DNA from: Pseudomonadota bacterium
GTDB lineage: Bacteria; Myxococcota_A; Polyangia; Polyangiales; Polyangiaceae
Assembly (NCBI GenBank): GCA_023398955.1
Contig: JAEWRL010000222.1
Coordinates: forward strand, 1-5,226
Direction of reading: 5' to 3'
DNA: 5,226 bases
Every line of letters begins with the position of its first letter. The first letter of the stretch is position 1. The position numbers and the translations under genes are program-made. The notes under the pieces were generated by a model that saw only the letters and a program-made list of their open reading frames with translations, did no database searches and was not told where the DNA came from. This document shows, piece after piece, positions 5,108 to 5,226 of the stretch.

Positions 5108-5226
5108 CCTTACCGGGCAGATTGATGGCGGGGTTGGCAAGACTTGGATGGCTGTTGCCGACTGGTGCAGGCAATCAGCTTTCAGTTCTCAGCCGTCAGC
5201 ATCTGCGGGAGCACCATTGTGCGGAT
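5108..5226 (+). other. right flank, start of the next cassette, no gene assigned
   Basis: An ATG at 5125 (frame MAGLARLGWLL) and another at 5148 are both open to the edge, but 119 bases are too few to choose between them and neither product is recognised. The heptad repeat further right suggests that at least part of it is non-coding. Confidence 0.4.
5175..5202 (+). repeat. TCAGNNN heptad repeat, four units
   Basis: TCAG recurs at 5175, 5182, 5189 and 5196, exactly seven bases apart, in units TCAGCTT, TCAGTTC, TCAGCCG and TCAGCAT. Degenerate heptad repeats of this kind occur in intergenic DNA of several bacterial groups. The period of 7 does not fit codon structure. Confidence 0.6.

Noticed and set aside
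3929..5125. 398-codon plus-strand ORF
   Set aside because: It is antisense to the transposase start and the zinc-ribbon gene. Its product is a proline/arginine/alanine-rich shadow typical of GC-rich DNA.
5118..5160. GGVGKT-like P-loop in one frame of the right flank
   Set aside because: The frame has a stop shortly upstream, no ribosome-binding site, runs into the TCAG heptad repeat, and the full Walker A pattern is not met.

Overview
The window is GC-rich bacterial DNA. It looks like part of a chromosomal (sedentary) integron cassette array that has been invaded by a transposon. No integrase, rRNA or tRNA gene is present, so the host cannot be named. High GC, an integron array and a transposase/ExeA-like ATPase element would fit an environmental proteobacterium, myxobacterium or a similar lineage; that is inference only.

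Layout, left to right. (1) The 3' part of a BrnA-type antitoxin gene (to 227) is followed by a well-formed integron attC site (237-381). Its stem pairs perfectly apart from one extrahelical G. (2) A plus-strand, multi-gene cassette begins at 376. It holds a 35-codon ORF translationally coupled to an unknown 128-aa protein (407-900). A second, overlapping pair follows: a small acidic protein (1073-1279) and a minimal nucleotidyltransferase (1218-1688). The second pair resembles the small-partner/nucleotidyltransferase modules common in toxin-antitoxin-rich cassettes. (3) The attC of this cassette is cut in two. Its 5' half is at 1683-1713 and its 3' half at 5076-5107, and the halves form a 20-bp stem with two bulges plus paired R boxes. 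(4) Between the halves lies a transposon of about 3.36 kb (about 1716-5075) with all genes on the minus strand: a zinc-ribbon protein (4843-4221, frameshifted), a DD35E transposase (4100-2838, three frameshifts), an intact ExeA/TniB-like AAA ATPase (2841-2020) and perhaps a small trailing ORF (1971-1768). The proposed ends start TGTT and are imperfect inverted repeats. (5) After the restored attC boundary, 119 bases start the next cassette or intergenic DNA and include a TCAGNNN heptad repeat.

The most notable result is the transposon sitting at the tip of the attC stem-loop. The cassette's own first bases (TTAGCC) are the exact complement of its R'' box (GGCTAAC), which independently marks 376 to 5101 as one cassette unit. 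The transposase and zinc-ribbon genes each read through only if single missing bases are restored, so the element is either decaying or carries sequencing indels.
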